The notes: generated from the sequence alone by a model not told the origin. A DNA stretch of 51,197 nt from B33-G16 sp964611035 (GCA_964611035.1 CAZSWT010000019.1:1-51197); one strand, 5' to 3'; shown: positions 16,684 through 26,216, counted from the stretch's first letter. A program made the numbers and translations.

Positions 16684-17251
16684 ATTCAGCGCTGAAAGAT
16701 AAAGTACCTTCTGTTGATCAATGCTATACATTGTTAAAAAGATATCATGTGCCTGATCACATTATTCAGCACAGTGAGATGGTTTGTAAGGTTGCAGTTT
16801 TCCTGGCTGATAAACTCAATTCGCATGGGGAGCACCTTATCATTCCCGAGATTGAAGCAGCAGCGCTTCTGCATGATATAAAATGTTGGAAGGCATAAAA
16901 ACACACCAAGATCATGCCAAAACTGGTAAAGAACTTCTTCATAAACTTGGCTTTAAGAGGATTGGTGAAATCGTGGCCGAGCATGTTAAGCTGCACAAAG
17001 GACGAAACTCCCTGCCGATATCTGAAGAGGAGCTTATTAATTATTCAGATAAAAGGGTGATGCATACCAAAGTTGTAACTCTGTCGGAAAGATTTGCCGA
17101 TTTACAGAAACGCTATAGGTTCAAAGGTTCGGATAAAAATACAATTAAGCGAATAATTGTTCTTGAATCTGAAACATATGAGTTAGAGAATAAGATATTT
17201 TCGAAATTGAATTTTACCCCAGAGGAGTTATCAAGCCTTGTATCGTCATAA
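16680..17251 (+). pseudogene. HD-domain phosphohydrolase interrupted by a frameshift
   Basis: Two overlapping frames together make one HD-domain protein. The first (16680-16898) gives the N-terminal half up to LLHDIK, which contains the metal-binding HD pair. The second resumes at 16883 with MLEGIKTHQDHAKTGKELL and runs to 17251. Adding one A to the AAAA run at about 16879-16882 would fuse them as HDIKMLEGIKTHQDHA, an unbroken HD domain. The start has a good GGGAG. HD proteins of this size hydrolyse nucleotides or phosphoesters; the substrate is unknown. The one-base loss may be a true mutation or an assembly error in a homopolymer. Confidence 0.75.
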
Positions 17252-17352
17252 AATAAAAGCATAGATTATTAAATTTCATTAAACTAAATCAGTGTGCATA
17301 GGGCGGTCGACTTTTACCCAGCATTTCCGAATAAGAGGAGGACATAGAAACA

Positions 17353-18177
17353 ATGATGGAAGAGGTGCACGCTGCTTCTATTATATTTGCTGCTGGCTAT
17401 GGAAGCAGAATGAAGGGTTTTTCTGGAAACAAAACATTGCTTCCATTAATGCCTGGATCAGATCCCTTTGAAGGAGAATACCCTATCATTTTTGAAATTG
17501 TAAGGAATCTTCCAAAAGGACCAAAGACTTTGGTGATACATCACAAAAAAGAAGAAATTATAAAGGCAACTCATGATCTTGGTGTTTTTTACTGTGATCA
17601 ACCCATCCCTAATGGAACAGGAGGCGCTCTTATTGCAGCCCAGGAATTTTTGGAGCACACAGATCAAGAATATTGTATCATAACTATGGGGGATATTCCG
17701 TTTGTAATGGAGGCTACATATCAAACCCTTATACGCCATCTTAAAGATCAAGATTTTATTGTTTTAGGCTTTAAACCAAAGGATAGAGCTCAATACGGCA
17801 TTGTAGAGATAGGAAATGAAAAGGTTCAAAGGATCACCGAGTGGAAATATTGGAAGGAGTATCCATTGAAAATGCAACGTCGTTTTGATGTTTTTAACTC
17901 AGGCATATATGCAGCCAGGAGATCAGTCTTGCTTACCTTCCTGAAGAAATTAAAGAGGAAACCTCATCAGGTAGAAAAAGAAAGAGATGATAAAATGATG
18001 GTTGTTGAGGAGTATTTTATTACTGATTTGGTTGAGTTGATGAGCAATGATGGACGTAAGGTTGGCTTCAATCTTGTTGAGGAGGAGAATGAGGTTATGG
18101 GGATAGATACGCTTGAAGATTTGGTTTTAGCCCAGGCTCTCTTTGCGAAAAGGAATATACAGACAATAAGGTTTTGA
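17353..18177 (+). CDS. Sugar-phosphate nucleotidyltransferase (GlmU N-domain-like)
   Basis: A 274-residue NTP-transferase-fold protein. The nucleotide-binding signature FAAGYGSRMKG lies near residues 12-22, followed by the lysine of NKTLLPL, then GTGGALIAA and MGDIPF, which match the uridyl or thymidyl transfer site of GlmU/RmlA-type enzymes. It would join a sugar-1-phosphate to a nucleotide for cell-envelope polysaccharide. The C-terminal acetyltransferase domain of GlmU is absent. GAGGAGG stands upstream of the tandem ATG codons at 17353. The specific sugar cannot be told from the sequence. Confidence 0.75.
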   Translation: MMEEVHAASIIFAAGYGSRMKGFSGNKTLLPLMPGSDPFEGEYPIIFEIVRNLPKGPKTLVIHHKKEEIIKATHDLGVFYCDQPIPNGTGGALIAAQEFLEHTDQEYCIITMGDIPFVMEATYQTLIRHLKDQDFIVLGFKPKDRAQYGIVEIGNEKVQRITEWKYWKEYPLKMQRRFDVFNSGIYAARRSVLLTFLKKLKRKPHQVEKERDDKMMVVEEYFITDLVELMSNDGRKVGFNLVEEENEVMGIDTLEDLVLAQALFAKRNIQTIRF

Positions 18178-18232
18178 TTGGGAAAGCAGGAAATGATAGT
18201 TTTATAATATAATATGAAAGGCCATTAGCATT

Positions 18233-20059
18233 ATGACAAAAAACACTCGTTCTTTACTGTCGGCAGAAAATGTTTGTCGTATTTTTTTAAAGAAGGGCCT
18301 TATATCAAAGGAACAAAGACAGGAGATTTTCAACCAAAAGGATACCCTCCAAAAGAAGTTAGAGAAACTTCAGGTAATCAAGGATGCATCAGGGGGCTCT
18401 TCTTCCACAATAATTAATCCTGTAACTATCATTGATATTATTTGTTTTTTGAAACTCAATCGTAAAGATGATCCAGCCAGAGAACTCGATGAGGAAACTA
18501 TCTTTCAGGCCCTGGCAGAGGAGTGGAAAATAGAGTATAAAAAGATAGATCCACTTGAACTTGATCTGAAGCTGGTAACAACAATTATCCCTCGATCCTT
18601 TGCCATGAAGCACCTCGTTCTACCTATAACCGTTAAAGATGGTTGGCTTACTGTTGCTACGCCAAATCCTCATAATCTTGAGGTCATGGAGGATATAAGC
18701 AGAGTGAGTCATCTAAAAGTCAAACCGGTCGTTTCAAGCAAATCCGATATTATAAAACTCATAAATGAATTTTATGGCTTTAGAAAATCCATTGCCGCAG
18801 CCGAGGAGCAGTTTTCTTATCCCTCTATTGACCTCGGTAACCTGGAACAGTATGTAAGGCTTCGGGAAGTAAAAGATCTTCCATCAGATGATAGACACAT
18901 TGTAAATGCTGTTGACCACCTCTTTAACTATGCTTTTGATCAAAGAGCCAGCGATATTCATATTGAACCAAAGAGGAATACCAGTTTGGTTAGATTGAGG
19001 ATCGATGGTGTCTTGCATTCCATCTATAAGTTACCAAAAACTGTCCATGGGGCTATAATCTCAAGGATTAAGGCCCTTTCTCGCCTTGACATGGCAGAAA
19101 AAAGACGTCCGCAGGATGGCAGAATAAAGATTGACAGGGGCCAGGGGGCTGAGGCAGAGATTCGAGTCTCAACTATCCCCACAGCCTTTGGTGAAAAGAC
19201 CGTTATGAGGATACTGGATCCAGATATCCTCTTCCAGGACGTAGGTCAGCTCGGAATGACATCAATGGATCTAGTGCGTTACCAGCAGTTTATTAATTTT
19301 CCCCACGGTCTTGTTCTGGTATGTGGCCCCACCGGTAGTGGAAAATCCACCACACTTTATTCTACACTAAGACATTTATCTACTGAGGAAAAAAACATTA
19401 CCACTGTGGAAGATCCCATTGAGATGGTTTACGAAGATTTCAACCAGATAGCGGTGCAACCAAGCGCAGATATAACATTTGCAAGCATTTTGAGGAATAT
19501 ATTACGGCAGGACCCTGATATAATCATGATCGGGGAGATGAGAGACCTGGAGACCGCCGAGAATGCAATTCAAGCAACCTTGACAGGGCACTTGGTACTC
19601 TCCACACTCCATACTAACGATGCCCCTTTGGCTATTACCCGCCTGGTGGATATTGGTATTCCCAGCTTTCTTATACATGCTACTTTGACCGGCGTTTTGG
19701 CTCAGCGCCTTTTGCGAAAGATATGCCCTCACTGTAGCGAGAGCTTTGAAATTAGTGCCGACGATCTTCTGGCTATGGGTATTAAGACAGATAAGGCAGG
19801 GATGATCAGGTTAAAAAGGGGTAATGGCTGTATAAAGTGCAGGGGAACAGGTTATTTGGGGAGGGTTGGCATTTTTGAAGTTATCTCTGTTACAGAGCAA
19901 ATAAAGGATATTATTGCGCACGAAGGGAGTGCCGATATGATTAGGCAAGCTGCCTGCAATGAGGGCATGGTTACACTCAGGGAAAATGCTATTAAAAAGA
20001 TGCTCGATGGCGAGACGACCTATCAAGAGGTAATAAGGGTAACGTGGGGACAAATCTGA
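18233..20059 (+). CDS. Type II secretion / type IV pilus assembly ATPase (GspE/PilB family)
   Basis: A 608-residue hexameric ATPase that drives pilus or pseudopilus assembly on the cytoplasmic face. It has an N-terminal MshEN-like region (c-di-GMP-binding in some members), Walker A GPTGSGKST near residues 366-374, the Asp and His boxes around EDPIEM and LSTLHTNDAP, Walker B in DIIMIGEMRD, and a zinc knuckle CPHC...CIKCRGTG in the C-terminal third. All catalytic motifs are intact. No other gsp or pil gene is in the window, so it is either a detached part of such a system or an orphan. It ends 3 bases before recN. Confidence 0.9.
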   Translation: MTKNTRSLLSAENVCRIFLKKGLISKEQRQEIFNQKDTLQKKLEKLQVIKDASGGSSSTIINPVTIIDIICFLKLNRKDDPARELDEETIFQALAEEWKIEYKKIDPLELDLKLVTTIIPRSFAMKHLVLPITVKDGWLTVATPNPHNLEVMEDISRVSHLKVKPVVSSKSDIIKLINEFYGFRKSIAAAEEQFSYPSIDLGNLEQYVRLREVKDLPSDDRHIVNAVDHLFNYAFDQRASDIHIEPKRNTSLVRLRIDGVLHSIYKLPKTVHGAIISRIKALSRLDMAEKRRPQDGRIKIDRGQGAEAEIRVSTIPTAFGEKTVMRILDPDILFQDVGQLGMTSMDLVRYQQFINFPHGLVLVCGPTGSGKSTTLYSTLRHLSTEEKNITTVEDPIEMVYEDFNQIAVQPSADITFASILRNILRQDPDIIMIGEMRDLETAENAIQATLTGHLVLSTLHTNDAPLAITRLVDIGIPSFLIHATLTGVLAQRLLRKICPHCSESFEISADDLLAMGIKTDKAGMIRLKRGNGCIKCRGTGYLGRVGIFEVISVTEQIKDIIAHEGSADMIRQAACNEGMVTLRENAIKKMLDGETTYQEVIRVTWGQI

Positions 20060-20062
20060 TTT

Positions 20063-21757
20063 ATGCTTGCTCAACTTGTCATTACTGATTTTGCCATTAT
20101 AGATTCTTTATCGGCCAGCTTTTCAGGAGGGTTGAATATCCTCTCTGGAGAGACCGGTGCAGGAAAATCAATTATTATCAATGCTGCTAATCTGATTTTA
20201 GGGGGGCGGGCATCGCCCGATCTTATACGGACCGGTGCTAATAGGGCAGTAGTTGAGGCCCTTTTTCACCTGCCTTTACAGTCTCCTGTTTCCAGTTTTT
20301 TAAGAGACATGGATATACCGTTTAATGGCGAAGTACTGATAAAAAGGACTATCTCAAAGCAGGGTAAGAGCAGGGTGTGGATTAATGGCACTCTGTCTAC
20401 GCTCCAGATGATCGCTAAACTTGGTCCTCATCTGATAAGTGTCTCCGGGCAGAATGAGCACCAGCTCCTGCTCAAACCTGATAATCATCTCTTTATCCTG
20501 GATGATTTTGGCGGCCTCACGGATGACAGGCTTGTGCTCAACGAGCTTTACCGTGATTATTACTCTCTTAAGGAAAAGGCAGAAAGGCTCAGGGGCCATT
20601 TAGAAGAGGAAGCCGAAAGCCGAGAGCTTACCCAGTTTCAGATAAAGGAGATCGAAGAGGCACAACTTGTTCCAGGGGAGGATGTTGAGCTTGAGGCTGA
20701 AAAGAGCCGACTTATACATGTTGAGAGGTTAATTGATATAGTTTTTAAAGGCTATCAGGCACTTTATGAAAAAGATGAATCTGTTTTATCCATCTTGAGC
20801 TTGCTGGCAAAAGATATGGATAAGGGGGTTACTATTGACCATCGTCTGGAACATTTTAAGAAGCAATTGGAATCTGCCCAGGCTCAGTTGGAGGATGTGG
20901 CCCTGGAGTTGCGGGATTTTTACTCTCATCTAAAGGACGATCCAAAAAGGCTGGAAGAGGTTGAAGAGAGGTTGCAGTTAATCAGGCGATTGAAAAAGAA
21001 ATATGGCTCTTCCATTGAGAGCATCCTGTCTTTTAAAGAGGAGCTTAGCCAGAAGGAGTATCAATTAACACAGAAGAAGAAGGAGCTAAAAAGATTTGAG
21101 ACCCAGATTGAGGAGAAGGGGGAGCATTTACTGAACCAGGCCACCAAACTTTCTTTAAAAAGACATGAAATAGCAAAAGAATTTGAAAAAAAAGTTGAAG
21201 AGGAGTTGCATCTATTAGATATGGCTGGGACGAGGTTTCAAATCAAATTTATCTCCAACGAATCAGGTGGTGACAGTATATCGGCAGATATGATTGATTC
21301 TATGCTTACCGCTGACGGAATAGATACGGTGGAATTTATGATATCGCCAAATGTGGGTGAAGATTTAAGACCATTAGCCAAGATTGCCTCGGGAGGTGAG
21401 CTGTCCAGGATTATGCTTGCGCTAAAGACTATATTGGCAAGATCTGGTTTGGTGGAAACCCTTGTTTTTGATGAGATTGATTCCGGTATTGGGGGTGCTA
21501 CTGCCGCAGTCGTTGGTGAAAAGTTACGATCACTTGCCAATTACCATCAGATTTTAGGAATTACCCATCTCCCTCAGATAGCCTCCTGCGGAGAGAAACA
21601 TTTCCTGGTAGAAAAAAAGGTGAGCAAAGGCAGAACCCGATCCCTTATTTCCTTGTTAGACAGGGAAAGCCGGATCAATGAGATTGCCAGACTTCTTGGG
21701 GGGAGAACGATATCTGAGAAGACCCTTGCACACGCCAGAGAAATGCTTTCTTCCTGA
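20063..21757 (+). CDS. recN: DNA repair protein RecN
   Basis: RecN is an SMC-like ATPase that tethers DNA ends during double-strand-break repair. The 564-residue product shows Walker A GETGAGKS at residues 29-36, a long central coiled coil (~150-370) with a break, the ABC signature in ASGGELSRIMLALK, and Walker B in LVFDEIDSGIGG. The length is normal. ATG at 20063 lies 3 bases after the GspE/PilB stop, so they are probably co-transcribed. The 3' flank carries the lipoprotein-gene remnant on the other strand. Confidence 0.96.
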   Translation: MLAQLVITDFAIIDSLSASFSGGLNILSGETGAGKSIIINAANLILGGRASPDLIRTGANRAVVEALFHLPLQSPVSSFLRDMDIPFNGEVLIKRTISKQGKSRVWINGTLSTLQMIAKLGPHLISVSGQNEHQLLLKPDNHLFILDDFGGLTDDRLVLNELYRDYYSLKEKAERLRGHLEEEAESRELTQFQIKEIEEAQLVPGEDVELEAEKSRLIHVERLIDIVFKGYQALYEKDESVLSILSLLAKDMDKGVTIDHRLEHFKKQLESAQAQLEDVALELRDFYSHLKDDPKRLEEVEERLQLIRRLKKKYGSSIESILSFKEELSQKEYQLTQKKKELKRFETQIEEKGEHLLNQATKLSLKRHEIAKEFEKKVEEELHLLDMAGTRFQIKFISNESGGDSISADMIDSMLTADGIDTVEFMISPNVGEDLRPLAKIASGGELSRIMLALKTILARSGLVETLVFDEIDSGIGGATAAVVGEKLRSLANYHQILGITHLPQIASCGEKHFLVEKKVSKGRTRSLISLLDRESRINEIARLLGGRTISEKTLAHAREMLSS

Positions 21758-21773
21758 TCTTTTTTCTGTCTCG

Positions 21774-21949
21774 CCTTAGCCCTACGTCGCTGCCGGCATT
21801 GATAATAATTTCTTTTGTATCTATAGAAACTATTCTACCTGTCCAGACTTTTTGATTAAGTGAGAGACTGGCAGCATTTGCTGCTTCCTTGAGGATACCC
21901 GGCAGGCCTTTCTTGAGGGCCCTTCTTTTTGTTTCTGTACTGCCATCTT
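21774..21949 (-). pseudogene. Fragment copy of the CsgG/FlgT-like lipoprotein gene
   Basis: These ~176 bases match 29857-30031, inside the lipoprotein gene, at about nine bases in ten by eye. Read on the minus strand the fragment keeps an open frame, with GILKEAANAA then SLSLNQK...WTGRIVSIDTKEIIINAGS, against ILKEAANAA...WIGRIVSLNTKEIIINAGS in the intact gene. It covers roughly residues 177-233 of that protein, without start, lipobox or C-terminal domain. High identity suggests a recent copy. Confidence 0.85.
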
Positions 21950-22108
21950 AAATAAATGGGTGGCTCCGTTTACTGAGCTCTTTTACCGTTTACAGACTTT
22001 GATTTCCCAGGCCACATTCCATAGGACGAATAAGCGAAAGATCAAATCCCGCTAATCAGTTAATAATATTGTAAAAAAATACTCGTACAATATTTTAATA
22101 ACACTCTA

Positions 22109-22498
22109 ATGTTATTATATTTTAGAAAAAGTCTACTTGAACGGGTTATCTTTAGAGATATTCCCGAGGCATTTGCCATAAATCGACCCCAACTCCTCTT
22201 CCGACTGCTGCAAATAGTCGCGGACATACCAGGTATCTACTTGGATTACAGGAATCTGGGTAATGACTTGAAAGTGGACCAGCGCACAATCTCAAACTAT
22301 ATTTCATATCTGGACTATTCATTATTGATAACCAAATTGTATAATTTTTCAAAAAATCGGCTTACCAGTGAAAAGAAACTCAATCGAATCTATCTTTCTA
22401 ATGCTGGATTCATGTTAGCGCTAAGGCCAGTTGATTCTGAATATCGCTATCTACTTGAAGGCTATTTTGCCAATCTTTTTTACTTCTTGTTTTTATAG
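22109..22498 (+). pseudogene. C-terminal fragment of a DUF4143-type AAA ATPase
   Basis: 129 residues resembling the C-terminal DUF4143 half of archaeal/bacterial AAA proteins. FRDIPEAFAINRPQLLFRLL and NLGNDLKVDQRTISNYISYL form the helix-turn-helix-like region, and IYLSNAGFMLAL...LLEGYFANLFYF the restriction-like part. The N-terminal ATPase with its Walker motifs is missing, and the protein stops where the family would continue. The upstream 350 bases contain no matching frame other than the remnant described separately. It is a truncated leftover at the edge of the molybdenum-enzyme operon, suggesting past rearrangement here. Confidence 0.6.
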
Positions 22499-22510
22499 AG
22501 GTATAATGAT

Positions 22511-22984
22511 CTATACACTCTTCTTTGCTGCCTCCTCGACGGCCTCTACGATTTTTTTGTAGCCGGTGCACCGACAGATATTCGAGGATATCGTCTTGGT
22601 TATCTCTTTTTTGGTCGGCCTTTTGTTCCTGTCAAGAAGTGCCTTCGCCGTTAGGATCATACCAGAGGTACAGAAACCGCATTGAACGGCGCCTTTCTCC
22701 ATGAAGGCCTCCTGGAGCGGATGGAGTTTTCCATCCTTTCTGAGCCCTTCGACCGTAGTGACTGACGCGCCATCCACTTCCGGCGTAAGCACAAGACACG
22801 AACGAAGTGGTATGCCATTCACAACCACTGTACAGGCCCCACAGGCACCCATACCACAGGCTTCTTTCGCCCCGATAAGATCAAGCCTTTCCCTGAGAGT
22901 TTCGAGGAGGGTCTCGTAAGGCCTTACCTGGAGAGTTACTTTTTCATCGTTTACACGAAAAGTTACCTTCATCGTCTTCATCAT
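22511..22984 (-). CDS. Molybdenum hydroxylase/reductase small subunit, two [2Fe-2S] clusters
   Basis: A 157-residue electron-transfer subunit of the xanthine-dehydrogenase superfamily (as HcrC, CoxS). A plant-ferredoxin-type cluster is bound by Cys43, 48, 51 and 63 (CGMGACGACTV region). A C-terminal helical cluster is bound by Cys102 and 105 (QCGFC) and Cys137 and 139 (ICRCTGY). All eight ligands are present. It passes electrons between the FAD subunit and the molybdopterin subunit. Its start overlaps the end of the FAD-subunit gene by four bases (ATGA), so the three are translationally coupled. The specific substrate of the complex is unknown. Confidence 0.93.
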   Translation of the reverse strand: MMKTMKVTFRVNDEKVTLQVRPYETLLETLRERLDLIGAKEACGMGACGACTVVVNGIPLRSCLVLTPEVDGASVTTVEGLRKDGKLHPLQEAFMEKGAVQCGFCTSGMILTAKALLDRNKRPTKKEITKTISSNICRCTGYKKIVEAVEEAAKKSV

Positions 22985-23925
22985 TTCCCCTCCTGTAAAA
23001 CTTTTTTACTTGCCCTTTGAATAAGGACACTGACCATTTTCTTCCGGTAATCCGGGGAAAGCGTTGTGTTCGATACCGGCCTCGCATCACTGTATGCCTT
23101 TTCCGCGACATCCTTGAAAGTGCTGTCGTTTATGTTCTTAAGGTTATAAACAAGGGGGGTCGGACCGATACCCCCAACACAGACCTTGCCTGTGTTGCCC
23201 TTAATGGAAACAGCCACACCAAGTAAAGGATAATCGATGGAATCCCGAACCCTCAATTTTTTGTACGCACCTTTCGACCTTTTCATGGGGATAAGTATTT
23301 CCGTGAGAACTTCTCCGGGCATAAGCGTAAACGGGTTCCTTCCGTCTCCACTGAAGATCTTTTCCAACCGCATCTTTCTCTCTCCCTGTGGACCGGCAAG
23401 CTTCACACTCGCCGAGAGGGCCATAAGTGATAGAGCATTGTCGCTGCAATAATTTGAAAAACAGGCCCTTGCATTGGGGACAACGTTACATGTTTCGCCT
23501 CCCATTTTGAAACAGAATCCGCGTGCTGTTCTCCACTCCAGGGATTGGTTATAGAGGAGACAGCGCGTGTCTTGGAGAATGTTCCCTCCTATTGTACCCC
23601 GCATTTGGAGTGTCTCGCAGGAGGTCGCATCGAGCGATTCATAGAGTGCGGGGAAATATTCTCTCACCGTGTCGTTGTTCTTGAGTTCGAAGAGTGTAAC
23701 GTTTGCACCGATTAGCAGCCACCCGCCCTGATGAGAAATAGCTTTCAATTCTTCGATTCCCTTGAGATCTATGATAGCCATCGGTGTTGATAATCTCAGT
23801 TTCACCAACGGGATGAGGTCTGTCCCGCCAGCCAGATAACGGACCTTTCCGTTATAACGCTCATAAAAAGCGATCGCCTTGGCGATATTCTCTGCTTTCT
23901 TGTATTCAAATTTTGGTAAAATCAT
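22981..23925 (-). CDS. FAD subunit with 4-hydroxybenzoyl-CoA-reductase-type Cys insert
   Basis: A 314-residue FAD-binding middle subunit of the molybdenum hydroxylase superfamily. FAD loops LAGGTDL (31-37) and TIGGNI (111-116) are present. Between them and the rest lies a cysteine-rich insert with Cys122 (DTRC), Cys138 (GFC), Cys146 (GETC) and Cys155 (ARAC), plus Cys160. In the beta subunit of 4-hydroxybenzoyl-CoA reductase, an insert of this kind binds an additional [4Fe-4S] cluster used to deliver low-potential electrons; ordinary xanthine dehydrogenases and CO dehydrogenases lack it. The gene overlaps its neighbours by four bases on both sides. The insert points to a reductive rather than oxidative enzyme; the substrate is inferred only. 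Confidence 0.9.
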   Translation of the reverse strand: MILPKFEYKKAENIAKAIAFYERYNGKVRYLAGGTDLIPLVKLRLSTPMAIIDLKGIEELKAISHQGGWLLIGANVTLFELKNNDTVREYFPALYESLDATSCETLQMRGTIGGNILQDTRCLLYNQSLEWRTARGFCFKMGGETCNVVPNARACFSNYCSDNALSLMALSASVKLAGPQGERKMRLEKIFSGDGRNPFTLMPGEVLTEILIPMKRSKGAYKKLRVRDSIDYPLLGVAVSIKGNTGKVCVGGIGPTPLVYNLKNINDSTFKDVAEKAYSDARPVSNTTLSPDYRKKMVSVLIQRASKKVLQEGK

Positions 23926-26201
23926 CGCTTAACCCCCTTCTTTCGTTCCAGGGCATCCAAAACCCTGTCAGGCGTCAGTGGGAGCTCACGGAAAACAGTA
24001 CCCGTGGCGTTTGACACGGCACAGGCAACCGCGCTGTGTGCATTCATCCGGACGGTAAGACCTCCTTCTTTTGCTCCGAAGGGTCCTTCAGGGTCTCTGG
24101 AGCTCACAATGATCGTTTCTATGTCGGGCATGTCGCATGCAAGGGGGACCTTATATTCCAAAAGGTCAGGGTTTAACAGAAAACCCCCTTCCCAGAGATT
24201 TCCTTCCATGATCGTCGCAACACCCGCCTGCTCGATGGAACCTTCCATCTGCCCCTCCACCGCCATTGGATTGATTGGGCGCCCGCAATCGTGCGCCGCT
24301 GTAAAATGCGGGATCGTGACCTTACCGGTCTCCCTATCGATAACGACCTCTGCCACGGATGTACCAAAAGAGAATGTTCCCGCCATCTGTCCCCATGGCC
24401 TCGACACCCATTCTCTCTCAAAGTCGATCTTTGGGAAAAAAGAACCCGTGGCAACGATCGGCTCTCCCCGGAAAAAGGCCTCCCGCACTACCCACGAGAT
24501 ACGCATTTTATTATCGGGTGTTTTCTTGGAATAGGCGATACGGTCCTTAAGACCGATGTCGGCTTCCTTAACTCCAAGTTTTTCAGCAGCAATAGCAACA
24601 ATCTTCCTACGGGCATTCTCACAGGCAACCTTCACGGCATTTGCCCCCACAAAGGTAGACGCTTGCGAGTAGGAACCAGGGTCGAGGTTTGTCACCTCTG
24701 TGTCTGCATTCACGAGGTTGATATCCTCCATCGGAACACCGAGGACCTCGGAGGCAACCTGAATTGCCAGCGATTCGTTTCCCTGTCCATTATCAACAAC
24801 TCCCGTTACGAGCGTCACCTGGCCGTCTTCGTTCATCTTGACATAGCACGATGATCCGGAACGGAAGCCCATGGGAAAACCACACATCATGGCCACGCAT
24901 CCCATGCCTATCCCTTTGAATCTTTGTGTTTTGGCCCACTTTTTTTTGAAGCCTGTTCTTTCTGAGGCTTTTTGTATGGTTTCTTTGAGGCCACAGCTTG
25001 TAATCTTTGATTTTGTTGCCGTTACCTCTCCTGACGTCAGACCGTTCTTAAGCCGTATTTCCATGGGGTCCATGCCGAGTTCATTTGCCATGAAGTCCAT
25101 CTGCGCCTCGTTGCCTGCAAGAAAGGCCCTCCCGTGGCAACCGTACATTCCTCGTATCCCCTTGTTTGTAAATACCCGGTACCCATTATACCGGACATTT
25201 GGGAACCGGTAGCATTCCTCATAAACATAGAATGGAATCGAGGTGGCGATAGGACCGGTCGAGCTGTAGGCACCACCATCAAAGACCACCCGGTAATCTT
25301 TCGCCACAATGGTGCCGTCCTTTTTCATGCCCGTCTTTACCGTGGCAATGATGTCGTGCACCTGTCTCGTACTTGTAGCATTTTCTTCCCTGGAAAGGAC
25401 AAGCTTCACCGGCCTGCCAGCCTTGATGGACAAAAACGATGCTATGAGATCACCAGGTGATACCTCCGAACGACCGCCGAACGCACCTCCGGAGTTAATA
25501 TGACGGATACGTACCCTGTTAAGAGGTATTTTAAGGAGGTTTGAGAGCGCCTTGGCCCGGACATGGGGCCCGGCGTTCGGCATCCACAGGTCGAGAAAAC
25601 CATTTTTATACGAAGCGACAACCGCGTAAGGTTCCATCATTGCATACGCCTCACCGGCTGCCTTAAACGTATCCTCTCTCACGAGAAATGCCTTGTTCAT
25701 AGCCTCATCCACTTTACCCACATCAATATGAACATGGATGTTGATATTGTTTGTAAACTCTTTATGGATCTGTGATACGCCCTCCTGCATGGCTTCCTCG
25801 GGATCAAAGACAGCGGGCAGTGGTTCATAGTCCACCCTGATATACGAAAGGGCTTCCTGTGCCGTTTCCTCGTCAACCGCAGCGACTGCCGCCACATCTT
25901 CACCGATGTAGCGGACCTTGTCCGTAGGCAACATAGGGTGATCCTTCGTATATCGAAAAACACCCCACTTTATCCCGTAAGTGTCAAAACCACTGATGGC
26001 AGCCTTCACTCCCGGCACTTTCAGGGCACGTTTCAAGTCAATGCGAAGAATTTTGGCGTGAGGATATGGGCTTCTCAATACCTTCGCTGCAAGCATCCCG
26101 GGAAGCTTTATGTCTGCGGTGTAGCATGCTTTTCCTGTAACCTTCGCAAGCGAATCACTCCTCACGACACGCTTGCCAACAGTTGTAAATTCATTTTCCA
26201 T
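23922..26201 (-). CDS. Molybdopterin-binding large subunit of the HCR/xanthine-dehydrogenase superfamily
   Basis: A 759-residue catalytic subunit. It shows the N-terminal aldehyde-oxidase/xanthine-dehydrogenase a/b hammerhead domain (VTGKACYTADIKLPG), GGAFGGR at residues 238-244, the molybdopterin loop GVVDNGQGNE (~469-478) and GPFGAKEGGL at 706-715. In most members this last motif is GAKGVGE or GAKEASE, whose final Glu is the base beside the molybdenum. Here that position is Leu715, with a Glu three residues earlier (712) as in HCR-like proteins. The subunit is full length and there is no frameshift. It is the first gene of the three-gene overlap large-FAD-FeS, downstream of the aminotransferase. 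Substrate and direction are unknown. Confidence 0.9.
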   Translation of the reverse strand: MENEFTTVGKRVVRSDSLAKVTGKACYTADIKLPGMLAAKVLRSPYPHAKILRIDLKRALKVPGVKAAISGFDTYGIKWGVFRYTKDHPMLPTDKVRYIGEDVAAVAAVDEETAQEALSYIRVDYEPLPAVFDPEEAMQEGVSQIHKEFTNNINIHVHIDVGKVDEAMNKAFLVREDTFKAAGEAYAMMEPYAVVASYKNGFLDLWMPNAGPHVRAKALSNLLKIPLNRVRIRHINSGGAFGGRSEVSPGDLIASFLSIKAGRPVKLVLSREENATSTRQVHDIIATVKTGMKKDGTIVAKDYRVVFDGGAYSSTGPIATSIPFYVYEECYRFPNVRYNGYRVFTNKGIRGMYGCHGRAFLAGNEAQMDFMANELGMDPMEIRLKNGLTSGEVTATKSKITSCGLKETIQKASERTGFKKKWAKTQRFKGIGMGCVAMMCGFPMGFRSGSSCYVKMNEDGQVTLVTGVVDNGQGNESLAIQVASEVLGVPMEDINLVNADTEVTNLDPGSYSQASTFVGANAVKVACENARRKIVAIAAEKLGVKEADIGLKDRIAYSKKTPDNKMRISWVVREAFFRGEPIVATGSFFPKIDFEREWVSRPWGQMAGTFSFGTSVAEVVIDRETGKVTIPHFTAAHDCGRPINPMAVEGQMEGSIEQAGVATIMEGNLWEGGFLLNPDLLEYKVPLACDMPDIETIIVSSRDPEGPFGAKEGGLTVRMNAHSAVACAVSNATGTVFRELPLTPDRVLDALERKKGVKR

Positions 26202-26216
26202 CGATACCCCCTATAA

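Noticed and set aside
22109..22498. Treating the DUF4143 fragment as an intact small gene
   Set aside because: The ATPase half is missing and the protein stops inside the domain, so a truncated remnant is more likely.
24004..24854. Long plus-strand frames (up to 187 codons) over the molybdenum large subunit
   Set aside because: They are shadows of the well-conserved minus-strand gene in GC-richer DNA; the motifs belong to the minus strand.
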